Assembly (NCBI RefSeq): GCF_000340215.1
Contig: NW_006921532.1
Location: 5,188,001 to 5,252,000 of the forward strand
Reading direction: 5' to 3'
Origin: Pseudocercospora fijiensis CIRAD86
Lineage: Eukaryota > Ascomycota > Dothideomycetes > Mycosphaerellales > Mycosphaerellaceae
Length of the DNA stretch: 64,000 nt
Positions 11,185-23,980 of the stretch are shown here, piece after piece. Every line of letters begins with the position of its first letter. The first letter of the stretch is position 1. The notes beneath the pieces were generated by a model. That model was not told the origin of the DNA. It saw nothing but the letters and a program-made list of their open reading frames with translations, and did no database searches. Both the position numbers and the translations under genes were made by a program.

Positions 11185-12727
11185 TGGAGGAAGGGATCGA
11201 TCCTTGAGTGTGCGACGTCCGCTGGCGCTATGAGGAGACATGGAGCAGAGAGATTCCAGTCTGCCTACAAGAATCAAAATTCCACTGCCAGTCTGATGCT
11301 GCAGGACTCCAAAATCTCCTCGTGCGAGCCTTCCACGTGAGACGGTGCTTGTGAGCACACTAAAGGTAGTCTATGCGGCCAAGGAAGGTCCCTATTAATG
11401 GCTCCTATGAAGGCGTATTGTCGTCTTGTTCTCGAACGAATCTTGAAGGGCCAAAGTGGCTGCACCGCATTCATCTGCCTCAAAGTGCCGAGTTGCAGAG
11501 ACGGAGGCCGTTGACCAATCACGCCACGTTTGCAGGGGTGCGGGTTGCTAGCGCGGCGCGTATTCCTGGCACTTTACTCGTTCATCCACCGCTCTCGCTC
11601 TTCCTCTTCCTCTTTTCATCCCTCCGCAGCGTCAAAAGCATTGTAATTTGTCGACCTGCCCTGCTCGTTCGCGGTGCTATCGGAGAGAAGCGTAGACGGC
11701 GCAAAGCAACACCGGTACCGACGTGCGCTCTTGGGCTGCCCCAGCACCTTCATTCGTCGCCCATCTGCCACGCCGCGTGTGTTATGTACGCTCACACGCT
11801 TCTTGGAGCAAGACGAGTTCCGAGGCACGCGCAGAAAGAATCACCTGCTATTCCCAGAACTGACTCGCAAAAGAGGAGAGAGTGACCAAGTCTTCTCTGC
11901 TGTTGGCCACGACTTCTTCAGCGGTGCATCGAGCGAGCAAGGGAAGCGGCGTGGTGTGACAACCAGCACCAATAGTGCTCAGCCTTACATCCGCGCCTAT
12001 GTATCTGTGGCGCTGTTGCTCGGGACATGCCATGCTGCGTGCCTTGGAGACATGCTGTACAGTATGAGCAAGAAGCCTTCCTGTTTGGGCCAGCATCCAA
12101 TCTCACTGTTGCCACAAGCGCTCATTGATCTGCCTTTGATGCGCCCATTATGGATCCAGGATACAACGAGCTTCTGCCGTTCTACATCACAAATGCTAAA
12201 TCGCACTATTGCGCCTGCATCACCGCCAGAGCGGAGAATCTTTCGCAATCGGTGTGGGTCTTGATCCGCAGCATGCCCTTGCAGACAGCGCACTCCGTCC
12301 CGCAGCGCAAGCGGGAGCACTGCAGGGATCCATGCACTTGTATCTCACGCTTGTTGCCGGGTCTCGATGGTCTGTTGCTCGAATCACACTTGCTCGTACA
12401 CCACTCGAACCCTCAGGAGTCTTGACTTCTCCTTATCTCCTTGCTTCTGCTAACATCTATCGACAACGGCTGGACATTGACAGAATGATCATCATGAACC
12501 CCGAATGTTGAATCTGCGCAGCCTTGGACAGTAATGAGCACCACTTTATGTCGTACTAAGCGGGCTGGCCTCCGAAACATCGAATGGTAACACGCTCCAT
12601 CCTCATCAGCATCGATACGACTCGTGCAACCTACGTTCTTCTGTGTAATCGACCCTCGAGCACAAAGAATTGTGCGCATTGAAACGTCAGTCATCAATTT
12701 CCGCATGATCGATTCGACGACCTCAAG
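11185..12727. other. Long intergenic region upstream of the ferric reductase
   Basis: About 1.5 kb with normal composition and no gene that I can support. Several open frames of 100-196 codons exist on both strands, but they lack domains, start mostly without good ATGs and overlap one another. A pyrimidine-rich block with TCTCGCTCTTCCTCTTCC lies near 11590-11640, typical of a fungal transcription start. The remainder could then be a long 5' leader of the reductase. No repeat or tRNA is seen. Confidence 0.4.
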
Positions 12728-15344
12728 ATGCCATCGTTAGCAGACTTGTTGGCCAAGCGAGCTGGCCTGGTTGTAGCATCCACTCGAGACGTAGCTTCAG
12801 ATGTTTCTGAAACTATGTCCAAACTGGAGAAGCGCATAAACATACCGTACAACAGCAGCAGCCCACCTGGACTGATCGAAGCAGAGACTGTTGATCCCTG
12901 GAGCCAATCCGGCAAATATGCGTTGGGATGGGTTTATTTCAGCATTATACTGTTGGTTTCGACCATGGTCATTTTTTGGTACCACTACTGGAACGACAAA
13001 ATCAGAGTGGCTTCACACAAGGAGATTCAGGAAGAATTTGCAAAGACAGCTTCTCCAGCGACAGATTACGAACACTCCGCCCTCAGCACTGATCGATCTA
13101 CAAAAAGGTTCTTCCCACAAGAGGCGCCACTTCCACAAGCAACAAATGCGGGCCTCCAATCTGCTCGGCTGCCATGGGCAGTGAGGAAGATCCTTGCTCT
13201 GTCTCGATATATTTTCTATCATCCCATACCGAATGTGCGAATACATAGAAAGATGAGACCGATCGTCTTTCCCTCAATAGGAGTCCTGGTCATCGTTTTT
13301 GCAGCTCTGGCATTCACAATTCTATATTGCTTCGTACCGCAACCACTGTTCTGGCAATCAATTCAATATGGATCTCCGCCACTAGCCATTCGCTCTGGAA
13401 TGATTGCCGTTGCATTGATGCCCTGGATTATAGCTCTCAGCTCAAAGGTCAATTTTATCTCCATCTTGACCGGGATCGGACACGAGCGACTGAACGTGTT
13501 GCATCGATGGCTTGCCTATATATGCTTGATCCTAAGCATCATACACACTGTTCCATTCTACGTCACGCCTGTATATGACAATGGAGGACTGCAAGTGTTT
13601 CAAAGATTGTTAAAGATGCAGCAGTCCGGAGTGTACATTTATGGCACTGGTATGTTTTGTGAATTGGTGGGAGTCGATCGATTGCTGACCGCGCTTGACA
13701 GGTATTGCGGCATTGGTGCCTTTGATATTCCTCTGCGTACATTCTTCAACGCCGCTTCGACGAATGTTCTATGAGCTGTTCGTCATGGTACATGTGCCCG
13801 TCGCTATCGTCTTCATAGGCATGCTATTTTGGCATTGCCACAACTACCTCACGTCCTGGCACTACCTCTGGTCTACGGTGGCCCTTTGGCTGGCGTCCTA
13901 TTGTGGCAGACTATTCTACCTAAACTGGACACGCCCGAGCAGGGTATCGTGGGGGATAGGTGAGGAAGCTGCAGTGACTGTGCTCGAGGAGAATGCTGTC
14001 AAGGTGACCATTCCTACGCAGATGAGGTGGAAGCCGGGACAGTATGTTTATCTGCGTATGCCTGGCATTTCGCTTGTGGAAAACCACCCTTTCACCATTG
14101 CATCTCTATGCAGCGACGACTATCCATCAGAATATGGCGACCAGTACCGCGACATGGTTCTAGTCTTCCGACCGTTCAGTGGATTCACCAAGAAAGTCCT
14201 AAACAGCGCGCTCGATCACGGACCGTGGTGGACATATCATGCTTTCATCGACGGTCCATATGGAGGTATGCGACGTCAGCTGGACTCATTCGAGCACGTT
14301 GTGTTGGTGGCCGGTGGCACTGGCATAACTGCGATCGTGTCCCACCTGCTGGACCTCATCAAGCGCATGAGAGACGGCAAAGCTGTCACCAAGACTGTGA
14401 ATCTTATCTGGGCTTTGAAAAGGCCAGAGACGATGGAATGGTTCAAGGAAGAGCTTCGGATCTGTCGCGAATTCGCACCGCCTGATACTGTCAGTTGCCA
14501 GTTTTATATCACTGCAGCCAAACGACAAGCACATACGGGTAAGCTCGTGAGTGCACAAACGCCGAATCGTCCTGTCAGCATGGTACTGCATGACAAAGTC
14601 AACGACGTCTTTCAGAACATTGCGAGTAACCGCTTTTCGATCAGCTCAAATCGCCACTCGTTCAATTCGTACAGGAATTCGGCCATGATCAAAGAGGAAG
14701 CTGGCGGCGATCCAGAGCGAGAGAAGCAGCTTCGCGAAGAGAACGAAGACCGAATACGGCCTCTTCCGCAAGCTCAACTCAAGCCCATGCGTAGTCCATC
14801 CAATGCTCACCTCACACCTCCAGGCGAGCTGCAGAGACGAACCGACAGTCGTTCTCCAGCACGAAGTTCGACAAACACAGACATCGAGAGTTCCAAGGAC
14901 CCTCCCCACATGCCACCTCATCCGACTCTGCATGAAAAACGAAGAACTCGTTCCCTGTCCGTGGACATATCATCTGCTCAATCCGCGCAAGCAACTCAAA
15001 TGCAACAGTACACTGAATCCAACGACAAATCAAACTTCGACTTTGGATTCCCTTCCACGCCGACCGAGTTTCAAAAGAACCTCATGCGATTCGCTTTCAT
15101 GCCAGCAGCAGTCAAATCACGACGCAGCGGATGGAGCGTGGAATGGGGACGGCCTGAAATTCCTTACATGCTGAGGGAAATGAGTCGAGAATGGTCGGGC
15201 CGCAAAGCCTGTGTGTTTGTATGTGGACCGCCGAGCATGAGGTGCGATGTCTCCAACTCGGTAGCCGAGATGCAGAAAGGCATTCTCTCCGGAACCAAAG
15301 AGCTGGACGAGATCTACTTGCATACAGAGAACTACGCGTTGTGA
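12728..15344 (+). CDS. Ferric reductase-like transmembrane protein (FRE family)
   Basis: Two exons, 12728-13649 and 13702-15344 (52-bp intron), give 854 residues. The family passes electrons from NADPH via FAD and two haems across the plasma membrane to reduce Fe3+ or Cu2+ for uptake. Membrane helices begin near residue 75. Both haem pairs are spaced His-x13-His: residues 259 and 273 in HRWLAYICLILSIIH, and about 338 and 352 in HVPVAIVFIGMLFWH. The FAD-binding HPFT lies at about 436, the NADPH motif VAGGTGIT at about 510, and the terminal VFVCGPPSM at about 814. A hydrophilic insertion of about 190 residues, rich in Ser, Arg and Pro, splits the NADPH domain between about 600 and 790. It is probably a disordered regulatory loop. 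No adjacent siderophore or iron-permease gene is seen. Confidence 0.93.
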
Positions 15345-15577
15345 GGTTGCGCCAAAGGACTGTGAGTTTTCAACTTGTACGATATAGCTTCTGAGATACC
15401 CCTTCGTTCATTTATGGAATGACACTTCGAATGAATTAAGAAATTTCAACAAAAACGACTGGCTATTTATTTCTCGGTCATTTAACTATCGTGCACATCA
15501 CATTATGGGGCAACGCAACACAAAATAACAAGGGTATCTCGTCAACTCTCTAAGACATGATTCTTTTCCTATTCCAT
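15345..15577. other. Convergent 3' region, ferric reductase and dioxygenase genes
   Basis: A 233-bp AT-richer stretch between two convergent stop codons. It must contain both polyadenylation regions. AATTAAGAAATTTC near 15430 and ACAAAATAACAAG near 15520 are AT-rich candidates for 3'-end signals on the two strands. Confidence 0.4.
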
Positions 15578-18500
15578 TCACGAGCCGTTCTGTGGTCCGG
15601 CTAGAGTCTGGGAAGGAGTGTAGAGGGAGTGAACCCCGTTGGCGCCACCGTTGACCCCATTGACTCCGTTTGTAAGTGGAGCGACAGCCTCGTCGTACTC
15701 AAGCACAAGCGTAGTAGGAACGGGCGATTCCTTCGCATTTGAATCCAGGTACGACCTCACTGGGATGCCTCCGACGAAGTGCTCCACAGTCGCCAAGTGA
15801 CCCGGCTTGCCATTCGCACGGCGGATCCCAGGCAACTTGAACACTTCCTTCAAAGTCGCAGCAATCGCAGGTCCGATCAAGCTGGCTCCAAAGCTGAGAC
15901 CGCTGCCGAGAAGAGTGTACTCGCTCAAAGGGCGGTGGGGGTTGAGCTTCTCCGGCTCGGCGAAAGATGTCGGGTCTAAAGCCTCCTTGCTCGTGGCGAT
16001 TAGGACAATGTTGCCCTTCTTGACATTTACTGGGCCGCGAACGCCGTCCTGGACTGTGATGTCTCTAGTGGCTTGACGAGGCAGCCCAGGCACAACGCCA
16101 GCATGTCGCATGCCCTCGAACACAAAGCCCTGGAGCTCTTTGAATGAAGCATCGTCGTTTTTGTGAGAGAGCTCAATAATGCGAGCCTTGTATGCTTCAT
16201 AGCCTGGGCGGAGGTAGAGATCGATAAGGAGCGACGCTTGGTGGGTGAGGATGCCGGCGATCGGTGCCGCGACACCGATACAATCGCCAGCAAGCTTGTC
16301 GTTGGGCTCCTTGGTGGCAATGAGAGCTTTGTAGATGCGGTCTGCCTCAGGCTTCACCTCAAACGCAGAGCCCTTGGCCAGCCAGTCCACGATATGTTCC
16401 TTGAAGCCGGACTGGGTCGAGAGGTGGGCGCTGTGGACTTCAGTCAACAGCGCCGTGGCCTGGGTGGCACCAGCACGCAAAGTCCATTCGTGAGCGGGGA
16501 TGATGTTGAAGTTCTGGTAGAGGAATATGGCCATGTATGCTTCGAAAAGCTGGGGTTGGGAGATCAGGCCGCGAGGTTGAGCAACTGTCTTGAGCGGGAT
16601 AGCGAGTCGCTCGGCAAGCCATGTGATAGGTGTGACGTTAGTGATATCCCGTACGACATCGAATGAGCGCTTGCCGTTGGAATAGCGAAGCGAGCTAGCC
16701 TTGATGAGCTTGGACACCTCAGTCTCGAAGTACTTTCTGACGCTGGCGACGAAGCCGTCCTCAAAGAAGATCCTCTGGAGAGAAGCTGCCTTCTTCGGGT
16801 CACCAGAGCCAAGCATGAAGTTGTTGCCGTTGGCGATAGTCTGCGTGGCAGTTGGTTGAATAGATCGGAAAGAAGTAAGATCCTCGGACACTTGCTTGCA
16901 GCCTGCTGACGTCTGGACCGAGACGATGTCAAGGTCACTGCGAGGTCTCGTGGTATCGTACTGACCGATGGCCTTATGTTGCTTGACGATACCTTGAGCT
17001 GCCTCCGGCGTGTAGAACTGCAACAAAGCGTAAAGTGATGTTCCCGTCCACGCTCCTGGCAGGCCGTTCATGATCAGCTTAGGAAGCACACCACCATAAG
17101 CTCCTCCTGCGACAGATGTGCCAACCTTGCTCAATCCCCAGTTCGTCAAGGTATTGCTGTTGAAGTCGTAGCTGAGGAAGCGATCGCCTCGCACCAATGC
17201 CACAGCATCGTCCAAAATACCTCGACCGGTGGTCTGGCCAGGGCACACACCGCTGCCAGGCATAGGTGGCTTCGTGCATTCTGCCATGAGACCGGGATAC
17301 AATTCAAGGTTATCGATATGTCCGTAGAGGAGCTCGGCAGCCCTCGCGACTTTCTTGTCTGGATTCCATTCCTCGAAACTCTCGTACGCCTTCAGGTTGA
17401 GATAGCTTCGGAATTCGTTCATCGTGCACACATTGAACAGCTCACGCGCCTGCAGCTGTCCCATGATATCGACCACCTTCAAGCTTGCAGGAGTGCCATG
17501 AGCACCAAAAGCGTGTGCGGGCTCCTCGATGCAGTCCTTGATCAGCTCTGCGAGTTCATGGTCGTTGAACCTTCCATCTGGAGCTCGCTTCAGGCCATTG
17601 AATGTCCACTCTCTTGGTAATGTGTCTCTGAGCTTGTGTCCTTCTTGATACATGACTTTGTAGAACATCTCCACAGTCATGTCGTCCACGGACTTAAGTT
17701 CGGGGAGGTTTGCTCTGAGAACGCCCTCCATCCATTGCGCGTCTGCAGCGCTGAGCGCAGCGTGCCAATGATAGAGGACTGCGAATTCGGTCGAAACGAC
17801 GTTGCCAGTACCTCGCTCGATCCGCTGTCCACTCTTCTTGATCTCTTTCCCAAGGTCGAGTGACCAAGTCGAATCAGCTCGCGGGGTGTTCAGGATGGCA
17901 GCCACATAATCCTTCAGAACCACGCTGGCAAAAAATCCAACATTGATGTTTCTGCCGAGCTGGAACAAATCTTCATCTTGCCTGTATCGAGAACGTTCAT
18001 GGTCAGCGTTTCATCTTGCTCTTGACGTTTGGTGCGAACGTTTGCTATCGCAACTTCCAAAGGGCCACGCGAAGGTATGTTGCTACAATTTCGGATGGTT
18101 CAAAATCACTTACCAGACTTTCTGCTCCTCGTTCAACTGGTCCCAAGGTTTGTATTTTCCGGCTTCGTTGATGGTAAGCAGTGATTCCACAATGCTGTTG
18201 TGGTTCCGCGAGAACATGACCAGAAGTGCAACCACACCCGGCGGCATAAGCATAATTCGTTCAGACGCCATGGAGTCATTCCATATCCTTCCTTGCTGGT
18301 ATGTTCGCACCCTTTTCTGCTCGTTCTTGGTGTTGCCATACAGAGTGCTCAGATCGACATAACTGGATGTCTCGTTAATCCAAGGATCCTCGCGCGATGT
18401 CTGGAAGCACTCGTGAATAACAATCGTTGCAAAGGAGAAAAACAGCCGGTTCAGTCCAGATGGATGCTTTCTGAAGTTGCCATCCTCTCGCTTCATGAGC

Positions 18501-19065
18501 TGCTCGAAGACGAGCTCAGGGTCTGGCAGATTCGGTCCCTTTGGCTTACTGGGTGGGACACTTCTGCTGTATGGTGTGCCAGCCTTGCCCATCTCCGGAT
18601 TCCATGGATTGTTGTTGCCTCCATCATGTCTCCGATACCGCGAAGTTGGGCCAGCCATGGTAGTCGGAGGGTGTGGCAAATCATGATAGAGCATCGTGAT
18701 GAATGCATCGGAAGTTGCTGCGGAGAGGCCACTATTGAGCGGCAGACCTTGTAACATGGACACGCCATTCTCTAGTAGGAGTTCCTTGTCGTCCATCGGC
18801 TCCCCAGATGCCAAACCAGTGAGGCCTGAGGCAATGACTTTTTTGTCTTTCATGTCCTGTGGAGTGTTGAGATGAACGTCAGCCAAAGCCTTACTGGTCG
18901 GAGTGCATTTGTAGTCTTTGCTCTTACCAGGTGAATTAGGTCATGAATGGCCGAAGTCTTCCTCTGGCTAGGTGCCAGAGCTGCTTCTTGGTCATCTTTG
19001 CGATCTGGAGCTGTTGTAGGCTTCCGCTTGATCGTTCCGATCACTCTCGAAAGTTTCCCGGGCAT
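15578..19065 (-). CDS. ppoC: Psi-producing fatty-acid dioxygenase, PpoC-like
   Basis: Exons 19065-18928, 18856-18114 and 17981-15578 give 1,094 residues, the usual Ppo length. Ppo enzymes oxygenate oleic and linoleic acid to hydroperoxides that act as sporulation and quorum signals. The haem-peroxidase half is intact: distal His194 in TIVIHECFQT, DLSTLYG, catalytic Tyr364 and proximal His367 in VLYHWHA. The C-terminal half is P450-like (PAHEWTLRAG, then FEGMRHAGVVPGLPR). At its haem-thiolate loop, where GxGxHxCxG is expected, it reads GSGLSFGASLIG, so the Cys position holds Gly at about 992 and the His position Ser. This matches the known 10R-dioxygenase PpoC, whose P450 half is inactive, rather than PpoA/PpoB. 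ATG 19065 (MPGKLSRVIG) is the only good start. Introns of 71 and 132 bp have consensus ends. Confidence 0.92.
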
Positions 19066-19800
19066 GTCTGCGGCACTGCTCGCGAAGCCTGGATTTGAAG
19101 TGTACAATGGAAGAGGATTGCCAAGGAAAGAAATCGGCCTTTAAGAGGGGGTTGATGGGCGTTAAGGAATGATCGAGGAAAGGCTGATTGACGATGTCCG
19201 TGGTGCTCTGACCAGTCTGTCTTCGCTAGTCTCGTGAATGCGATGCCGATCCAGCACCCAAGTGCTCGGTGAAACATGGTGAGCCCCTCCATACCAATGC
19301 ATGTTGGGTCGCCAGCTCACGCGTTGCAGAAGCTAGAGTGTAGTGTGGCGGGCACATGCGCCTCCCGAAGTGTAATCGGCGTGCTGAGATGCAGGTGGAG
19401 TAGTGTACGGGCGGTGTATGAACACATCGGAGTGAGTGTGTTGCACAATGTTCAAGGAAGCATCACCACCTGGACCCAATCATGGCATTTCTCATTGTGA
19501 GACTGCGTATCTCTTCAATCTCAGTGACAGCAACTGTCTCCGACCCTCAGGTGTTTCGTAACTTCGCGGAAAGGTGCAGTAATGCTGTGCTGTGGCTTTG
19601 GGCGTGAGGTCGCTGGTTGGTTGAAAAGGACGCTCGCTCGCACCATACTGCTTTAGGACAATCCAGCGGTGGCACCAGAGTAGTTACGATCATCGTCTAT
19701 GATGGAGATCTTCTGCATAGGCGTACAGCGAATGGACATTGGGCGAAGTCAACTTGCTATCTCTCGCTACTTCCCCGAGCCCTAGCTGCCCGCCCGAGCC
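19066..19800. promoter_or_regulatory. Dioxygenase upstream region, up to the RIP island
   Basis: About 730 bp of ordinary composition (CpA and TpG frequent) that should hold the promoter of the minus-strand dioxygenase. No gene is supported. Composition changes sharply at about 19,800, where CpA and TpG almost vanish and TpA takes over. Confidence 0.4.
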
Positions 19801-19849
19801 CTAGCAGATATACTAATAGAGAATCGCCCTAAATTAGGCTACGTGCTGT

Positions 19850-20850
19850 TTCCACCTGTTATATGTTATATCCGTTCTTAGTTAGTATTATTAATAGGCG
19901 CGGAGCGCGTTATATAAGAAGCCGCGTCTCTAACTTAAAGTCTACTATAATTCGTATTTCTTCCCCTATTTGTTATAGATTGCCTAGTAGCTACTAAAAA
20001 AAGCTAAATCTCTATTATATACGATATACGTCGACGAGTTTTTCGATAATCCTATCGCTAGTAGTAGTAATAGTATAGCAGTAGTAGCGGTAGTACTATA
20101 GTAGCTACCTCTATTTACGCGCTTCGTAGAATAGTCGTATTTATATATAGACTACTATATTATATAAGAGGAAAGTACGTAAATAACTATTTAGATTTAG
20201 CGGCGTCGTACCTCCTACTCTAGAGAGATAAATTAGGAATATAGTATTAAGTTAGTTATTTAGATAGTCGGTACTTTAAACCCTAATTCTAAGCTATTAT
20301 GTATTATCTAAGCGTATTCTTTATCTAGAGGTCTACTATAGAGATAGGATAGTAGTAGTTAGGTCGTAGGAAGAGATAGAAATAGCGGTAGAAGGCGTAC
20401 TCTTAGTAGCGGTAGCAGCGGTAGTAGTTAAGTTATAGGAAAAGATTTAGTTTATTTTAGAAATACGTATTTATAATAGAGACCTTAGTATTCGAGGTAT
20501 CTACGAAGTCGCGAATAACTAGCTAAGCGTTTAAAAGGACGAGAGGTTTAAATATCCTAGAGAAGGTACTAAGGCTCGGTATAGGCCGAGCCGGGCTTTT
20601 ATATACTTTTATATATAAAAGGTCGTCTACTAGTACCTATAATCTTACCCTCCCTTAAAGTAGTCGTATCCTTAAGACCTTCCTTTAATATAGAACTTAA
20701 AGACCGGTATTAGCTAGTAACTAGCCCTATACTCTTATTAGCTAGTAACCGGCCCTATACCCTTAGGCTAGCGTTATATATAATAAAGTATATAGTAACG
20801 GCTTAAGGGCTAGACGACTTAAATAAGACTATAGTAGCTAAGAAGTAGAA
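19850..20850. repeat. Unidentified RIP-mutated repeat remnant
   Basis: About 1 kb of TpA-rich sequence with stops in all frames. I could not identify a domain, a terminal repeat or a flanking duplication. A local hairpin at about 20,573-20,598 (CTCGGTATAGGCCGAG) is visible. It may be the remains of an older transposon, mutated beyond recognition by eye. Confidence 0.4.
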
Positions 20851-20855
20851 GATAG

Positions 20856-21829
20856 CCGTTACGAAAACTTCTTTTCCGATCGCGACGATCCTATCGATCC
20901 TAGCGATCGTAAGCGATCGCGAGCGATCGCGAGCGATCCTAAGCTATCCTAGAACGATAAATAGGTAACTTATAAAAGTTAGACTTTTGCCTAATACTAT
21001 ACTAAAAATAGAACATTTTTGTTATATATTACTAAGCCGTAAACCTTCTAGATAAAAAGATATAAAGGAAAGAAAATCGCTTTTCTAGACATTTTGCTTC
21101 TAATTTATCTTTTTTTCTAGTAGGGTTATAGCTTAGTAATATATTAAAAAGATACTCTATTTTTAGTATATTATTATAAAAAAATATAAAATTTATAGAT
21201 TTTCTACGAAATTAAAGCTAGGGAACAGAAATAAGCAATATAGTATTTTGGCTTTTCTAAGTTATACTTTACTATTTTTAGAAATCTAAAAAACAGAACT
21301 TAAAGTTCTACCTACTAATAAGAGTATTATAAATTTTCAAGTCTTAATACCTAGTAGTTATCTTAGAATCTAGAAAAGAATCTCGAGTGTTTCGAGTATA
21401 CTTTTTTTCAAAGTTCTACTTATTAAGCGTCGGCTTTTAAAAGAAACCTTAACGAAATATCGGCTGTATTTAACGAAACCTTAACGAAAAAAATTTCTTT
21501 ATAAAAAAAACCTACGAAACCGCTAAATTTAACCTATACGTTATCCCCCGAAATACCTCGTAGTAGTATACGGAGTAGTAGTAGTAGTCGGGCTTAGCTA
21601 AGTCGGGCTCTAACTTGTCCCGCGTCCTTTACGTTCCTTAGCCTCGAATTTCGGGACGGCCCGTCCCGAAATTTCGATCGCGAGGATCCTATCGATAGGA
21701 TCGCGATCCCGCGATTCCGAGCGATCCTATCCGATAAGATCTTTAACGTACGATCCCGAGGATCCTAAGCGATCCTAAGCGATCCTATCGATAGGATCGT
21801 CGCGATCGGAAAAAAAGTTTTCGTAACGG
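20856..21829. mobile_element. 974-bp inverted-repeat (MITE-like) element
   Basis: Both ends start with CCGTTACGAAAACTT on opposite strands and match for about 43 bp with one C/T difference (20,856-20,900 against 21,785-21,829). Next to each end lie short arrays of GCGATC/GATCCT units that are self-complementary. A second, inner inverted repeat pairs about 20,992-21,068 with 21,093-21,178. There is no coding frame. Terminal repeats without a gene suggest a non-autonomous DNA transposon. The target-site duplication is unclear; TA is the only candidate. Confidence 0.65.
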
Positions 21830-21853
21830 TAATAGTAAGAACCGTAGACTTTA

Positions 21854-21983
21854 TATTATAGTTCGAAACGTAGTTTTAAAGTGTGTTAATTTATGTTATA
21901 TCTATCTAGCTACGGAGGAAGTATACCTATAAGGCGGCTAGTAGCAGCCGCCTAGGTGTCCCTTCCCTCCTAGCTTCGTAATA
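21854..21983 (-). repeat. Element D 3' LTR (130 bp)
   Basis: Aligns without gaps to 36,942-37,071. There are seven differences, all of them CpA or TpG against TpA. Its terminal TG and CA have both become TA. It is the 3' LTR because the element is read on the minus strand. Confidence 0.93.
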
Positions 21984-21992
21984 AAATCCCCC
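21984..21992 (-). other. Candidate polypurine tract of element D
   Basis: Directly before the 3' LTR the minus strand reads GGGGGATTT, a short purine-rich run in the position where plus-strand DNA synthesis is primed in LTR retrotransposons. Confidence 0.5.
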
Positions 21993-23980
21993 GGTCGCGA
22001 AATGTCCGCGACTACGTAGACTATACCTGTAATAGACTTACAATGCTGTCGTATTCTCGTATAGGTGTGCTAACTATACTTAATAGACTAACCGTCGTCT
22101 ACTATAGAGTCTCTGTCTAGGTTTTAATAACTTGCGCGTTGCGCGTCGCCTACTCGGCTATAATCGAGTAGTTTTAGGTTACTAATTCTAAGCCTTTAGC
22201 CGCTGCCTAGCGCTCTAGGAATCTAATAGCATTCTTCCTATATATAACGTATAGGGCGTTAAAGGCGGTAGCGATGAATGTGCCGACACGGGCGCGGTCT
22301 TCCTCTTTTCCTAACTAGATTAATCTAGCGAGCTCGGCTATAATGTCCGTAAGGGAGTCGTAGGTAAGTCTAGTAGCCTAGTCCTATAGCAATTCCTATA
22401 TCGCCCGAATCGCGGCTTTCTCGGAATTGGCTTTAGTATTAGAGCGTTAGATCGCGTCTATCGCCTATAGTAGACGAAGGGTAGACTGTTCTACGTCTTC
22501 CTTAACCGTACCGTCCGTGTTCTAGAAATAGGAGAGTTCTAGCACGTAGTTAATAACGTCCTCCGTATCGGTAAGCTTTCCGTTCTATTCTTCTAAATTC
22601 TCGTTATCCTAGTCGATATTGTCTTTAGTATAGGCTATAATGTCGTCGCGAATTTCCTCGGGAAGAACGTTATAGGCTTAGAGGAATTTCTTTGCGATAG
22701 ACATAGCGTAGTCGTATAAGGCTCTCTTGTCTTCTAACAACTACTCGCGAGACTCCCTATCCTTAACGTAATTCCATTCCTTTATTACCGCTGCGACTAT
22801 ATAGGCGAGGACTCCTACGAACATTTGCAACTCTTCCGGCTCGCTTCCTAGCTACTATTTCCTAGTAAGCTCTGCTAGGGCGATCTAGACGAATAAGCTG
22901 CTCTAGCCTTTATCGCGAAGGATATCGATAGGGAGTTAGGATTTGCTCTTGTCTATATTAGCGATAGATATAGGGTTAGTAGCAATAGCGATGTCGTTAT
23001 CGGCGGCGCCGGAGGTAGCGGCGGTAGCTATAGGGTTAGCGACTATAGCAGCGCTAGGGGTACTAGCCGTAGAGATAACGACTATAGTAGCGCTAGGGGT
23101 GCCCGCTTTGCCTCCGTCTAAGCTGTCTAGTCCTGCTAAGATTCTTATACTCGCTATCTTACGGGGGTCGGATTGAGGTATAGCGGGCATCTCCTTAGTA
23201 GACATAACATAGCCGCGCCTATTAGGGACGCCTATCTAACCGGCGTTGTCCTTAAGTTCCCTACTTAGGAAGCGGATTAACTACTTAGCTTGCTTATCGT
23301 GCTTGTAGTATCCGACGTAAAGGATTTTTCTAGTCTTGTCGTTAATACGTAGGAGAATAACTGCCTATATCTAGTGCCGCAACACCGCCGCCTTTAGCAG
23401 TATAGGAACTGCCGCTATTAGGAAATCGTCTATCGGGGCTAGGAGGTTAGTCTAACCGCCTTCGACTGCTTCCTTAATCTGTTATAGGGAATAGCTAAGC
23501 ATATATACCGACTAGTCGCCGAAAATCTTTATATCTACGGCTTTCTCGGATGCGGGAATATCCCGAAGATATTCCTCCTAGGGAAAGACTTCGTCGTTCT
23601 TTAATCCCGCTATAAACGATCGTGTCTTCTTAGCTAGCTCCGTAGTATCGAAGTAGGCGTTAAAGTAGTTATAGTTGAACTTCCTCGCTATCTCCGCGAT
23701 ATAGTTTAGATACTATTACTACTCTTAGTTAGGGAATATTGCGATAATTACGTATCCTACCTCTATTATAAGTTCCGTTATACTCGCTACGCGACGAACG
23801 AAATCTATTTCCTAGGTCTTAGATAGACGTAGACCGTCGCCGTAGAGGGTTCGGCCGCTATAAGCCTTACGTAAAACGTCGAACAGGCGTATAAATCTAT
23901 AGCGCCCGAATAGAAGCCGGAACGTTAGGTCTATAAAGAGGCCCCTTAGAGCAATACCGCTATCTCTTAGCGTAGGCAGG

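Noticed and set aside
11373..12264. Frames of 170 and 196 codons as genes
   Set aside because: They overlap each other, have no recognised domain, low-complexity or Cys-rich content and no supporting splice structure.
6773..19065. MFS transporter, ferric reductase and dioxygenase as a secondary-metabolite cluster
   Set aside because: No backbone synthase, tailoring set or regulator is present, and housekeeping genes lie between them.
20870..21810. GCGATC arrays as centromeric or telomeric repeats
   Set aside because: The arrays are only tens of bases long, lie inside an inverted-repeat element, and no TTAGGG-type repeat occurs.
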